Notes: a model not told the origin generated them from the letters alone. 64,000 nucleotides of DNA from Chrysomallon squamiferum (GCA_012295275.1 CM022677.1:15414970-15478969), one strand, 5' to 3'; shown: positions 38,160-49,919, counted from the first letter of the stretch. Numbers and translations are program-made.

Positions 38160-38920
38160 AATGCTGTGCTTATGTTGTTTAATTCATAGAACACGTTAAA
38201 ATAAGATAAAAAATAATAATAATAAAATGAATTATAAATATCTTAAACATTCAGACGCTTACATCAGCAGATGGTGTTCATGCATTTGCAACGAAAAGAA
38301 TTCAGAATTATATTGTTTCATAAAATATTCAAAAGCTATAAAAACAAAATAAAAGTTTCTTAAAGATTTTGATATGTAAATGAACAGTCCAACAGATGCA
38401 CAAGAAAAAGAAATACGTGCTTATAGTATTTCAAAGAAAATAAAACCGCACATTAAAATAAAAAGATAAATACATAAATGTGTCCTAGAGCACAGAAACA
38501 GAGAACGGTGAAAATGATTAAAACAGAGCTGACACTACGTGCTAAACAATGCGAAATGTAAAGTAAAATAAAATAAATGTTTTAAACCTGAGTAGACATC
38601 AAAGAACACATTCTCCGATGTGCACGACAGAAACAGACACAGTATTCAGCTAGTTCGTAATAAAATAAGAAAATAAATACAGAGAGAAAAGAGAAGCAGA
38701 AAGGAAAAGAAAAAGAAAGAATGAAAACAGAATAAAAATAGAAATAATTAATAAAAAAGAAAAAATTACAAAAGCTAATACACTTTGAGAATATAAAATT
38801 AAACTTAAAAACAAAATTTAGTATTTAAATATTGCCTAATGTTATAAATGGTAATGAATTAAAGAAACGTATTTGAAATTATCGTTAAGTATGTTTATTG
38901 CATTATCATGATTACTACGG
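38160..38920. other. A-rich spacer, no gene seen
   Basis: No exon, lectin fragment or structured repeat recognised. Confidence 0.55.
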
Positions 38921-38924
38921 CCAC

Positions 38925-39163
38925 TACTACTATTGATGATACTACTATTACGACTACTACTAGTACCACCACACCTACTACTATATTGTTATTATAAATA
39001 TTAGCTTTTATTCTACTTCTGCTACTACTACTACTATCACCATTATCAACGTCATTATCATATTATCATTATTTTTAATATTGTTATTGTTATTCTTATT
39101 GATGCTGTTGCTGCTGTAGTCGCAGTTGTCTTCTTTTTCTTCTTCTTCTTCTTCTTCTTCTTC

Positions 39164-39194
<31 letters not shown>

Positions 39195-39480
39195 TGTTGT
39201 TATTTTATTGTTTAGCTATTGTCGTTGTTTTTATTGTTATTATTGTTATAGTTATTTTTCTATTTATTATTATATTGTTATTATTGATGTTGTTATAACT
39301 ATAATTATATTTATTATTTTTATCATTATTACTGTTGTTATTGTTGCTGTTCTTGTTATTATTGTTATTGTTATTTTTGAATTACATCAATTATTTTGTT
39401 GGTATCATCATCATTATTACTATTGTTGTTGGTGGTGTTTTTGTTGTTGTCGCTATTGTTATCACATACAGAGAGACAGT
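38925..39480. repeat. Trinucleotide low-complexity region
   Basis: (TAC)n, (TTC)n at 39,128-39,163, (TTA)n to 39,190, then TTG/TTA mixtures. Open frames are Tyr/Cys/Ile homopolymer artefacts. Confidence 0.92.
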
Positions 39481-39935
39481 CTTTGAGAAAGACTTTAAAA
39501 CAATTACTCAGAAAATAATAGTGACTAAGTAACTCACTAAAGCAGTCAGTGACTTAGTCAAGGTGTGTCTAACATTAACTAGTGACTGCCATGGATGACC
39601 GATGAAACGAAGCTTTATTTTTCTTTACAGTTTCAGCGTAAACCAAGCATGGATTCAATGGGTTAAACGACAGCAAACTTTGTTAAATTTACAGACGATC
39701 TTCCCAAGTAATAGCGTCTCTTATTTAAAAAATATATATTAAAAAATTAAAATTAACAAACTAAAAATTATTGCAAACATCTTCCTATTTTTCTCACCTC
39801 AAATTTACCTAGGATCAGGTCCGTCTGCCTTGTGTTGCCACCAACCCTTGCAGACCACAGGGCCTTAATGAGTCCTAACCATAATAACAATAACGAACTA
39901 AAACTTGAAAATAATCCCTGTTTGCACTTTCAATA
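39480..39935. other. Spacer 3' of the second lectin, nothing identified
   Basis: A GC-richer patch at 39,810-39,875 (GGTCCGTCTGCCTTGTG, CAGACCACAGGGCCTTAATG) stands out but matches no family known to me. Confidence 0.4.
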
Positions 39936-39952
39936 ACAACAACAACAACAAA

Positions 39953-39956
<4 letters not shown>

Positions 39957-39983
<27 letters not shown>

Positions 39984-39984
39984 A
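39957..39984. repeat. (GAA)n microsatellite
   Basis: Nine pure GAA units preceded by an (AAC)n run. Confidence 0.95.
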
Positions 39985-40040
39985 ACAAGAACAAGAACAA
40001 TAACAAACACACAAACAAGCAGTTGCCTGTCTCTCTCTCT

Positions 40041-40318
40041 CTACTGATGTTTGTTATGTGTGTGTGTCTAGTGTGATCCAGTCCAGTGGATCGTATTCGC
40101 AAACGAAGCCCATGTTTTGTTGTTGCAGTTTGTGTCAATCCACTGCCAGTACCTGGAAGATTTTGTTACAAACGCACAATCTTCACCTCCCCCCCGCGTT
40201 ATTCGGTTCCTTCTCAGCCCAGTTCGTGTAATCAAGCTCTTCTCGAGAATGTCGGCTAAACCCACACATTTCCCTTCAAACTGAGTGTCAGTCATTCCAA
40301 GCCAGTAATCAGTAACGT
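40041..40318 (-). pseudogene. Second lectin, exon 4 with shifted frames
   Basis: Acceptor TTTTTTTAG in the expected phase 1. The uncorrected frame happens to stay open to TAG at 40,068, while the conserved C terminus (FVCEYDPLDW) would end at TAG 40,041. Confidence 0.82.
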
Positions 40319-40390
40319 CTAAAAAAATATAATAAAATAAAACAAATGTTTTATTAAACGATGATACTCTTGTTAGCGGTATTAGTACTA

Positions 40391-40580
40391 GTAGTAGCAG
40401 CCTTAGTAGAAGTAATACTATTAGTACCAATAGTAGTAGTAGTTATAGCAATAGTAGTAGCAGCCTTAGTAGAAGTAATACTATTAGTACCAATAGTAGT
40501 AGTAGTTGTAGCAATAGTAGTAGCAGCCTTAGTAGAAGTAATACTATTAGTACCAATAGTAGTAGTAGCTATAGCAATAC
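40391..40580. repeat. 63-bp minisatellite in second lectin intron
   Basis: Three copies of GTAGTAGCAGCCTTAGTAGA, AGTAATACTATTAGTACCAA and TAGTAGTAGTAGTTGTAGCAATA at 40,391, 40,454 and 40,517. The 63-base period keeps a 21-residue repeat open on both strands, with no sign of being coding. Confidence 0.95.
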
Positions 40581-40649
40581 TAGAAGCGGCAACGAATATA
40601 TGGTACGAAAATGTACCTAGCTTTAGCAATTAGTTGTTGTTGTTTATTG

Positions 40650-40683
40650 TTGTTGTTGTTATTATTATTGAACATTATTATTA

Positions 40684-40719
<36 letters not shown>

Positions 40720-40736
40720 TACTACTACTATTGTTG

Positions 40737-40788
<52 letters not shown>

Positions 40789-40850
40789 TATTACTACTAT
40801 TATTATTATTATTATTACTATTGTTGTCAGTATTATATTATTACTACTAG
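40650..40850. repeat. (ATT)n/(ACT)n microsatellite in second lectin intron
   Basis: Long imperfect ATT tract with ACT blocks, placed like the AAT tract of the intact gene next to exon 3. Confidence 0.95.
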
Positions 40851-40884
40851 TCTAAATGATAATCTGAAATATGAAAATAGTTAC

Positions 40885-40978
40885 GGCTGTGACGTAGATA
40901 CAGCTCTGTGGTGAGGTCTTTGTTTTCACACAAAGATGAGAAAATCATCAGATACCAGTTCATAGACCTGCAGTAATC
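40885..40978 (-). pseudogene. Second lectin, exon 3
   Basis: Acceptor ATTATTCAG, donor GTAACT, 94 bases, phase 0 to 1, no interruption. About half of the residues match exon 3 of the intact gene. Confidence 0.85.
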
Positions 40979-40981
40979 CTG

Positions 40982-41078
40982 AATAATAATAATGATGACA
41001 ACAACAACAATAATAATAATAATAACCGTAACAAAAGCAATAACAATAACAATAATAATAATAATAATAATAATAATG
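40982..41078. repeat. (AAT)n/(AAC)n tract 5' of second lectin exon 3
   Basis: Supplies the pyrimidine tract for the exon 3 acceptor on the minus strand, as at 33,697. Confidence 0.93.
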
Positions 41079-41284
41079 TGGAAGACACTCAATATTTTTC
41101 ATGCGCATTCTTAAAAGTTGATTCATTATTCATTATTGCAGGTGTATTATACCAGATAATGAAAAATTAGTCTTATTATTTATTTATTTACTTATTTATT
41201 ATGCGAAATAATATGAACTAATATTGTTAATTAAAAAAGAAGACCTGTATTTTTCAATACATAATATTATCGCTGCTCCTCTGT

Positions 41285-42240
41285 TTAAAACATAAAACAT
41301 GTAACATATATAGTGATGGCGGTACTGAAGTTACTTATTTTCGTAATGCCTTGTAAAATTACTCTTACTTAGCTTTCCAGTGAAACGTGTTCTGATGTTA
41401 ATAAAATGAAACATAAAATGGACATTTTGGATTTTACGTATAAGTCTACTGTGGTTTATAAAAAAAACGCCAACCCGAAACCCCGATCTACATTTCTGTT
41501 TCACAGTAAATTCACACCTGCAAAGTTTACTATAATGATACAGTATAAACATAAGAAAGAACAACAACTACAATAGTACTATAAAAACATTTTAATCTTT
41601 ATGCGATTTCAATACTTTTCAATATCCATTACATTTCAAGTATTAACATCATCGCTCCAGTCTGGATGTCAATATATTTTATGACGTAGCTATAGCTTCA
41701 CACAGACAAGTAACCTGGAGATATCCACTTTTCAATCCTCTTTGTTGACAAACAGAACATGATGTTACATTTTTGAAAATATAAATTGTCATATTATTAT
41801 ACAGTTAAAACTAAATCTCTAAAACTGAATTAAAAAAACAACAACATAATATGCTGCAGGGAAAGAGAGTTATGTACCCTTTTCTCAACAGTAGCTGACG
41901 AGTTGATAGATGGCTTATATTCTACTGGAATAATTTAGAAACTGAGAAATATAGCGAGTTAGGTTTCCAGATTCATGTTTTTAATACATACTATTACCGC
42001 TTCGCCTCTGTTAACAAACATAAAACATGTAACATAAATAGTGATGGCGGTTCTTATTTTCATAACGCCGTGTAAAATTACACCTTCTTAGCTTTTCAGT
42101 GAAACATGTTAATAAAATGTCACATTAGTATGGAAGTGTTCTCGACATTTTGGATTTCACATAAAATTCTACTGTTGTTTATAAAAACACGCTAACCCGA
42201 AACCCCAATCTATATTTCTGAATGTACACAGAGTTTTCAC
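41285..42240. repeat. Direct repeat, copies about 720 bases apart
   Basis: CATAAAACATGTAACATATA, AGTGATGGCGGT, GTAAAATTAC, TTAGCTTTCCAGTGAAAC, GACATTTTGGATTT and CCAACCCGAAACCCC at 41,288-41,510 recur in order at 42,010-42,225 with substitutions. A tandem duplication just left of duplication copy B. Confidence 0.85.
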
Positions 42241-43280
42241 AGTAAAATCATACAGTAAAAAATGATCGAATATTGTTTTTTCGTGGGGTGTTTTCGTGTT
42301 GTTTTTTTGTCTCTTCCTGACAGCAGCAGTAATAGAAGAAAGAATCATTTTTAAATTCCGGGAAGAGAGTTGGATATATTTTAGAAATATACTTTTTCTA
42401 AGCCGGAGTCAGTGAATTAGTTTTGTGGTAATTAATTTTTAACAAGTATATTTTAAGAAATTTGGTACTTGCTAATCCTATACAACGGCGAGTGTTTTGT
42501 GAAGAAACGTTTGGGTGAAACTTGTGAAGACAAGTCGGGCTGTGCAGACGTGCAGCTGACAGTCTGGATAACGTAATTCATTTAAAAAAATAATCTGTTG
42601 GCCAGTTTTGTTCTTTCAAAATCAGTGTCGAGTCATGATAAAAATCGTATTGGAGTATTTAGTGAAACACGAAACTTTGACGTACAGTGAAGTTTTCTAG
42701 ACATAATTTTTGACGCTGGACAGAGTTTGCTTTCTATAAACAAATAAGATTTCAGTTTTATATGAATAAACTGAGATTCAGTCAACATTAACATGATATA
42801 GTATAAAAAATATGTGCCGGAAATAATCATTTTATTTCCTTTCTTACTTTTTTCTTTTTCCCTTATTTCAGTAGTTTTTCTTAATTATTATTTTATATAT
42901 AATTTTAATTAATATTATTGTAGTTATTGTTGTTTTTACAAAAATAAATAAATAAAGAAATAAATATAATTTTAATTTTAATACCGACAGTGCTGCACAG
43001 TTTAAATAGTTGATAAAGGATATTTAGACATAATATGTAGACGAGAATAGCCAGGTTAATCTGCTATTTTAAAAGCTTCAGGTGAGGTTTTATTAATAAC
43101 TGGAGAAGAAACATTAAGATTTACTTGACAATAAAGACAATATTGTTATGTTTTAATAGGATGAATAACTTTCGTCTAGCTTTCTAAAAAATCCTCGTAT
43201 CTCATAAAACACTAGTTCAGGAGGACAGGCATGTTTTCTATGATGTAACTTTAGAATTTTCAATATAAGATTTCTCCTAG
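42240..43280. other. Spacer, no gene seen
   Basis: Inspected on the minus strand for lectin exons 1 and 2; none recognised. Confidence 0.5.
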
Positions 43281-44464
43281 TACGTGAAATTATCAGTATT
43301 TTGTATGATGCAAACAGAGGAGAACAATAAAACATCACGTTATTTTCACTCAGAATCAGTTTATGGTAACAAATAAATGGCGCTGGTTTTTGTATTAATG
43401 TGAATTACGTTACTTTTTATTCAAATAGAAAACGCCGCTTATCCCTGTGAATTTTAATTTTAATATCGTTTTGCTAAGCAAAATCAAATTTTGTGATTCA
43501 AGTAAAGTGTAACTTCTCACGTGTTCAGTATTAACAGTTATTTGTTTCTGAATTTACAAGTCGAGCGCTGTAAAATGCCACTATAAAATAAAAGATCAGA
43601 TAATGATTAATGTGATATTTTATTAACAGTAGAACAAATTACACTAAAAGGCTCTGCATCACTCTGAAAACTGAGCTTTTAGTTTATAAGAATCCATTCA
43701 TTTTTGTTGATAACTTGATAATAAATGATGTTAAGGTACAATGTTTATGTTGTCAACATGAGCGCAGTTTTCACATGTAATTTGAAATTGAACATTTACT
43801 TTATTAATATCATGAAGATTATTCTTGAAAAGCCGATAATATTCCTTTAGCTGTATCCAAGATTATACTGACAGTTATATATATTATCAACATTTGTTAC
43901 GATGCAAAACAGAGGTAAACTTAATAAAATATCAATGTAAACGGTGGTACATTTACTAAGATAAAATTTGTTTTAGAGAGACAGAAAAAGATATGATCAG
44001 TGTGAGTTTCTTTTATTTATTACTGTGATATGTAGAACTACAGAGATGCTGTGAGAGTAATATTCTACATCTTAAAAAAAAGGTGACATTGCAGGAAACT
44101 GTCAGATTAATGTTATTATACTGGTAATTAATCCTCTAATTACTAATGTATTCTGAAGTAAAGTTAATAATAAATATATATCACTATCTCACTGATTAAC
44201 ATTGTATAACGCACTACAAATAAAGAAAATAACACGTTATTTTTTAATCAGTCTCAATTCTATTCGTAGGATTAAGAAAAGAAAATATATATTTATATAA
44301 AAAATAAACAATAAAAGAAAAGAAAGAAAAAGAAGTAATATAAAAAAGAAAGATTAAGCTTATCGAGAAGCACAGTTTATAAGGGAAAAATGTAGAATCA
44401 AAAAAAGTAATATGAGATTTTATATTCATGTCAAAATCTTCACCTTTTCCTGTGTTTTTAATTT

Positions 44465-44486
44465 AAAAAAAAAAAAAAAAAAAAAA
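44465..44486. repeat. Poly(A) run
   Basis: About twenty A inside copy B, absent from the equivalent site in copy A (near 3,665). Confidence 0.9.
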
Positions 44487-46001
44487 TTCCACTCAACATT
44501 GTCTTCGCTTCAGAAACTTGTTTTACATGGTAGACTGTAAAACTAATGACGTAATGGAGACCTCGCGTGACACTTTTCAAATACGTTTTACTCCATTTTT
44601 ATTATTGAATGATAAATGAAGATTTTAAATAAGAAATATTCAACTTGTTGATAATATTATATAAAACCAAAGCAGATATCATAAAAAGAAACGGAAACAC
44701 AATTTTACAATCAACATTGCAAAAGTAATTTAAAATGATTAATTTTAAAACGAATACACAACACTGAAACAGTAAGTTAGATAGGAGATACACTGAAAGC
44801 ATATAAACACAAAGATAAAGATAGCACAATAATAATAATAACTAGTTTGGACTGTTCATAGAGAGAAGCATGCGGCGACAGAAAAATTGTTAAAACTGTG
44901 TAGAATTTATGGATTGATAGAGAAACACATGGACAGATGTGGGTATATATATTTGTATATATATTTGTTAGATAAAGAAAATTGGTATATATATATATAT
45001 ACCAACTCACAAGTTCTGTATATGTGTGTGTGTGTACTGAAGGAAATTAGAATTTTTGTATGCGTTGTGTGAGGCATGGGTATGTAGGAGAAATAGATGC
45101 AGACACAGATACAGAGAGAAAGACAGACAGATGTGAATGTGAAAGGATGAGTTGGTACATACATGTTATCTGTGAGAAAGAGTTAATGTGTTTGTTGTCA
45201 GAGAACTTCTGTATGTGAAAGACAATGTCCTTGTTTATGAATAAATAAATACAAGTTCTAAGTGTTTTGATTGTTGTTTGGTTTAAACAAATATTGTTTT
45301 TGAATTGTTGAAAATTAGTTAAAAGATATTAGAAAAAAGCTGAAATGAATCAGGCTAAAAAATAATTTGAGCTCTATTAAAACCAATATTTAAAACAAAG
45401 AAAAATAATTTGCTGTAATTTTTATTTTAAAGAAAATTAAAATTAAAAAGTGTATGTATATAATAATAATAATACTAATAAAATTAAAATGTTTAAAATT
45501 AATTTGCTTCATTATGGCCTCATTATGACAGTCTCTGTCATCAAATAAAAGTGAAATGGGTTCATAATACAAAATCTTAAATGCATACGTCACTAGAATT
45601 CATTACTGGAATGCATTCTTACAAAAAGTTGAGTTTAGTTTTATCTTAAAATGCCATTGTAATTATGCTTCCTATTTAATAAACTTTAGTTTGATTAGTA
45701 ACATTATGCACAGTGATCTTGACTGATTAAGATTTATAGTGTGTATGTTGTATGAGAATTCACTGATGTTATTCAAGGGGAAATTGGAAAAGAAAGATTT
45801 TAAGCGAAATAGGACATTTACAATAATTAAGTAATAATAATAAATCAAATCAACCAACAAATAATGGAAACTGGTTCTTTTGAAACTGCTGAATTTAATA
45901 TTGGAATATTTTGCTCCCAATTTTTTTTATATTTTTTTATATAGAATTAGCCGAATTCATCTGAAAGTAGTAAACCGAGTTTAGCTCAGTCTTTCTTGTT
46001 T

Positions 46002-46111
46002 ATTTACAAACACGTTAAATAGTGTTATTTCCATTAGACCATTAATGCATATGCAATGTCATATCTATTAATGGTCTAAGGGAAATAACTCTATTTAACG
46101 GGTTTGTAAAT
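46002..46111. mobile_element. Perfectly shaped inverted-repeat hairpin (MITE-like)
   Basis: Two 45-base arms (46,002-46,046 and 46,067-46,111) are inverted copies of each other with about three mismatches, around a 20-base loop. The arm core reads GTTATTTCCCTTAGACCATT. Copy A of the duplication has only an equivalent of the right arm (near 4,999-5,033: CTAAGGGATATAACT, then GTGTTTGTAAATATA). Confidence 0.85.

Positions 46112-46115
<4 letters not shown>

Positions 46116-46145
<30 letters not shown>
46116..46145. repeat. (GA)n microsatellite
   Basis: About fifteen GA units directly after the hairpin; copy A has only a degenerate GAGAGCGAGAAAGAG here. Confidence 0.93.
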
Positions 46146-46147
<2 letters not shown>

Positions 46148-46469
46148 TAAAGAATGCCATTCAGCATCATTAGTGTTGATTCTAGTGCTTTGATTGTTTT
46201 CATAAAATCGACAAGATGTGTATATATATATAAATAAAATAATGATTAAATCAGATTATCTTTTGCTGGTTGACAACAAATACTGAAGAGATTGATCAGT
46301 ATATACATAATAAAAATAAAAACTCACAGACTATTCTTTATTTATTTATTTTTGTTTTAAGAAACTGAAAAACATTTCAGCATGATTTTCCATTTTGATT
46401 ATTGTTTTTGATTATTGATTTAATTTACCTTCGAAACATTAAATACCATTTTGTACTTATTATTATTTG

Positions 46470-46898
46470 AAGTACAATGTGTACACTGGATGTTCTGATC
46501 ACATTGACAATGCAGTCTCTTGGAGATCACTGAGTAGTCAAAATTATTTCCCTTCAGATTTCTCTTTTTTTTCCATGATTTTCTCAATATGTATAAATTC
46601 AAGTTAGATTGATTTTATTGTCTTATATTTCAGTCAGATTTTCTCTTGAAAGTGTTTCTCTGTAACTATGATAATAAAAATAAACATACAGATTATCAGA
46701 TAAATGAAGAACACTGAATGGATGTTTGTTATGTTTCAACATGGACTCCACAGACTGAGTTATTAACACATCCGTAATCCAATTGGCTGAACGCTTGAGC
46801 TTGTGAGTAGGATTTCTGGTTGCTTGACAGACAGGGTCAAGGTCTGCATCAGCCAATGAGATCCAACACTTAAAGCTGTCACATGACTGGTAGAGTTT
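46470..46898 (-). pseudogene. Terminal exon region of a leucine-rich-repeat gene, broken
   Basis: After the acceptor AATTTTAG (exon from 46,898) the frame reads KLYQSCDSFKCWISLADADL, DPVCQATRNPTHKL, then SVESMLKHNKHPFSVLHLSDN, resembling degenerate leucine-rich repeats. A stop falls at about 46,623. Further on (46,470-46,560) the peptide DYSVISKRLHCQCDQNIQC matches the intact terminal exon at 6,502-6,708, and its following stop codon is lost. Likely the last exon of the gene represented at 47.1-49.3 kb. Confidence 0.5.
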
Positions 46899-47089
46899 CT
46901 AAAATTAGATTAATCAAGAAACTTGATTTATAAACTGAATTTAATTTTTAAGGAAGTTAGTGTTTATCTATGTGTGTTTATTTATATTCTTAATGCAGAA
47001 ATAATCAAATTACATTAATTATTTAAAAACATTTCCAAAATTAAACTCAGTAATGGTTACTTTTAATGAATCAAATGGCTACTACTGAC

Positions 47090-47335
47090 CACAAATGGCT
47101 TTCAAAGCATCTGTTCCAGCTGTTCTCAACCCATCTAAGTTAATGGTTGCTAGCTGAGTCAGTGACATCAACAAAGGTAATTGTCCAAAAGTACTAGAGT
47201 TTAGTTTCGCTTTTCTTAAACTGACATGTTTCAAGTTTGTAAATTTCTCTGTGGCCAGTTTCTTTGTACTCTGTCAGCTTTGTTCATTCCGTATGTGAGC
47301 CTTTCAACAGAACTCTGAACTGCTTCATCTTCATA
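47090..47335 (-). pseudogene. Leucine-rich-repeat exon with one frameshift
   Basis: The right part reads DEAVQSSVERLTYGMNKADRV; after a one-base shift comes KKLATEKFTNLKHVSLRKAK, LNSSTFGQLPLLMSLTQLAT, INLDGLRTAGTDALKAICG, ending at the donor GTCAGT (47,089). LxxLxxVxLxxxxL spacing indicates ribonuclease-inhibitor-like repeats. Confidence 0.6.
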
Positions 47336-47669
47336 AAAAAGAAAAAGAAAAAAATTAAAAATCATTCATGTTTCATATACATACTGAAACACATACTGAA
47401 ACACACATAGAAAAAGCTAGCAAATACACATACATAGACACACACAGACAGACAGACAGAAACTCAGAAACAAACACACCAACTAACCCTAAATACCAAC
47501 AACAGATGAGAAATACACTGAGATGCCAGACACAGACACAAACAGAATGACAAAGAATGAATGAGAAAGAAAGAGAGAGTGTTAAGTAGAATGAGGTTGA
47601 TAATTATGGATAAAGAAAAAAATAGAAAAGAAAAATATACAGACAGAAAGTTTGTGGAGGAGTAAAAAC

Positions 47670-47670
<1 letters not shown>

Positions 47671-47736
<66 letters not shown>
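47671..47736. repeat. (GA)n microsatellite
   Basis: About 33 pure GA units. Confidence 0.97.
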
Positions 47737-47740
<4 letters not shown>

Positions 47741-47943
47741 CAAAGAGCATGAGAATAAAGACAAAAAGGAAACAAGCAGTTTTTATATATTTAATACACA
47801 TATGTAAATGAAAAATAATATCAAGAAACTTGGCAACTGTATTTTAACTATCAGCAAAAAAAGAAAAAACAAAAAGAAGAAAACATATGATAATGAGAAA
47901 TTTGTCAGATCTAAATAGTTAGAAATTGAAATACATGTGTGTA

Positions 47944-47948
<5 letters not shown>

Positions 47949-47977
<29 letters not shown>
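47949..47977. repeat. (TA)n microsatellite
   Basis: About fourteen TA units, followed by CACATACAGA and a short GA run. Confidence 0.95.
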
Positions 47978-47984
<7 letters not shown>

Positions 47985-48239
47985 CAGAGAGAGAGAGACA
48001 GGTTAATAAGATATAATAATATACAAATCTAAATTAATTATCAACAGTAAGTGTTTGATTTTTAACTTTTGCATCATTCAGATGAAAAGCAGTCATCTTT
48101 GGATGATTGAAAAAAGCAGTACACAATTTAATGATCCCAGCTGGCCATTACAAACAAATAATAACAAATAATAATAATAATAATTTACAATATGTAGAAT
48201 CTACATAAGCAGAAAATAATTGATTTATTATTATTGAAA

Positions 48240-48600
48240 TGTAGTTAGTAGAAGTAGATAAATGTTTTAATAGTAGTAATAGTATCAACAGCTGTAGTAG
48301 TAGTAGTAGTAACAGCAGCAGCAGAATTCATAGTTGTGCTATTAATGGTAACAATACTAGAAGTAGTAATAGTTTAAGTATTAATAGTACTAATAGTAGT
48401 AATAGTGGTAATAGTTGTAGTATTAGTAGTAACTGTTCTAGTTGTAACTCTTGTAGAATTAGCTTAGGTCATATAGTAGTAGTAAATACAACAAGAAGAT
48501 GTAGTAAATAACAGGAGCCACCACTGTAGTAGTAGTAGTAGTAGTAGTAGCAGATGTAATAATGGTAGTAAATATAATATAATTAACATAGTATAAATAA
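48240..48600. repeat. (TAG)n-like low-complexity tract
   Basis: TAG/TAA/CAG trinucleotides with pure blocks near 48,296-48,310 and 48,527-48,550. Confidence 0.88.
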
Positions 48601-48616
48601 CAACAGTAGAAATAGC

Positions 48617-48865
48617 AGTAAGAGACATAGTGGTACATAGATATATAATACTGGTAATAGCTTTAGTGTGTTGAAAGTCACTTTACTAGTTTTTTCAGTA
48701 GTAGGAGACATAGTGGTACATAGATATATAATACTGGTAATAGCTTTAGTGTCTTGAAAGTCACTTTACTTGTTTTTTCAGTAGTAGGAGACATAGTGGT
48801 ACATAGATATATAATACTGGTAATAGCTTTAGTGTCTTGAAAGTCACTTTACTATTTTTTTCAGT
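48617..48865. repeat. 83-bp minisatellite
   Basis: Three copies of GACATAGTGGTACATAGATA, TATAATACTGGTAATAGCTT and TAGTGTCTTGAAAGTCACTT starting at 48,624, 48,707 and 48,790, almost identical. Confidence 0.96.
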
Positions 48866-49143
48866 AATAGAATAACAGTGACAGGAACAGAAGTAGCAAT
48901 ATTAGTAGCTAATTGATACTACTGGACAATTACATATACTACTAATAACAATAACAATAACAATAACAATATTAATAATAACACAAACAATAATAATAAT
49001 AATGGCAACAGTAATAATAATAATAATAAGAAGAAGAAGAAGAAGAAGAGAAAACAAGAAGTTGTTTTTCACAGTAATACATAAATATAAAATAATTTCT
49101 TGTTATTAAGTTTTATTATTATTATTATTACTATTATTGTTAC

Positions 49144-49174
<31 letters not shown>

Positions 49175-49199
49175 GTAAAACAGTTATAATTAAGATTAC

Positions 49200-49329
49200 T
49201 CACAGCACTCTCAGTGTCTGTTTTGTTGGTGGCGAGGCTAAGGAAGATCACTGTTGTGTTAGAACACATTGCCAAACACACAGCTCGGAAAGCCTGGGGT
49301 CCAAAACTGTTTCCTGATAAATTTAAGAC
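49200..49329 (-). CDS. Leucine-rich-repeat exon, open
   Basis: Acceptor TTAGCTAG, donor GTAATC, 130 bases. VLNLSGNSFGPQAFRAVCLA, MCSNTTVIFLSLATNKTDTE, SAV: one and a half repeats of the LxLSxNxxGxxxxxxxC type. It resembles the C-terminal repeats of Tonsoku-like (TONSL) proteins in spacing, but such repeats occur in many families, so the identity stays open. Confidence 0.6.
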
Positions 49330-49580
49330 CTAGCTAAAAAAAAAAAATAAATAAACAAAAATAAAGGTGTTAATAGTTAATGAAAATATAGAATACTAAA
49401 TTATTCAGTAGGTTGTAGTATTAAATAAAATAATGAAAAGGTTGATAATATTTAATGTGAATATTGTGTAATTCAGTATGTTTATCTTCTAAATAAATTA
49501 AAAATACTAACAAAATAAATAAATAAATAAATGATAAATACATACATAGACAGAGAGAGAGAGAAGACAGATAGAAAGAT

Positions 49581-49588
<8 letters not shown>

Positions 49589-49619
<31 letters not shown>
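49589..49619. repeat. Poly(A) run
   Basis: Over thirty A, followed by a single T. Confidence 0.95.
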
Positions 49620-49622
<3 letters not shown>

Positions 49623-49919
49623 ACTGTCTACTGTCTAGAGCATTTTTATAAATTAAAACTATAAAAATATTTAAAATAATTTAAATAACTGATTCTTAAG
49701 CAATTTATGTTCAGAATTATCAAAAGAGAACTTACAGAAAGATTCTATATAACATTTTCTTTCTTTGTTATACTTCAAAAATATTACAACTTTGACAATA
49801 ATTGTTAAAAAACATAAAGAAAAGAAAGGAAGAAAAACGAAAGAAAACTAAAAACTTGACAATTAGGAACAAATAAGAAATAATATATAAAGACACAGAT
49901 TGACATACAGATGAACAGA

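Larger units (their letters stand above)
40041..40978 (-). pseudogene. Second C-type lectin, exons 3 and 4 only, three frameshifts
   Basis: Exon 3 (40,885-40,978) is open and has the same 94-base length and phases as in the intact gene: DYCRSMNWYLMIFSSLCEN. Exon 4 (40,041-40,318) starts VTDYWLGMTDTQFEG in frame 1. The expected middle, EELDYTNWAEKEPNNAG with the EPN motif, lies in frame 3; GEDCAFV and YWQWIDTNC lie in frame 1; and MGFVCEYDPLDW lies in frame 2. One frame change falls in a run of seven G. EPN predicts mannose-type binding in the ancestor, unlike QPD in the neighbour. Exons 1 and 2 were not found up to 43 kb. Either a pseudogene or a gene with assembly indels. Confidence 0.82.
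43283..46590. repeat. Segmental duplication, copy B
   Basis: Partner of 2,558-5,300 and 6,470-6,600. It keeps all major landmarks, lacks about 0.9 kb found in copy A, and carries a 110-base hairpin (46,002-46,111) that copy A does not have in full. Confidence 0.85.

Noticed and set aside
40361-40633. Val/Leu-rich plus-strand membrane-like protein
   Set aside because: Exact translation of the 63-bp minisatellite; both strands are open because the period is a multiple of three.
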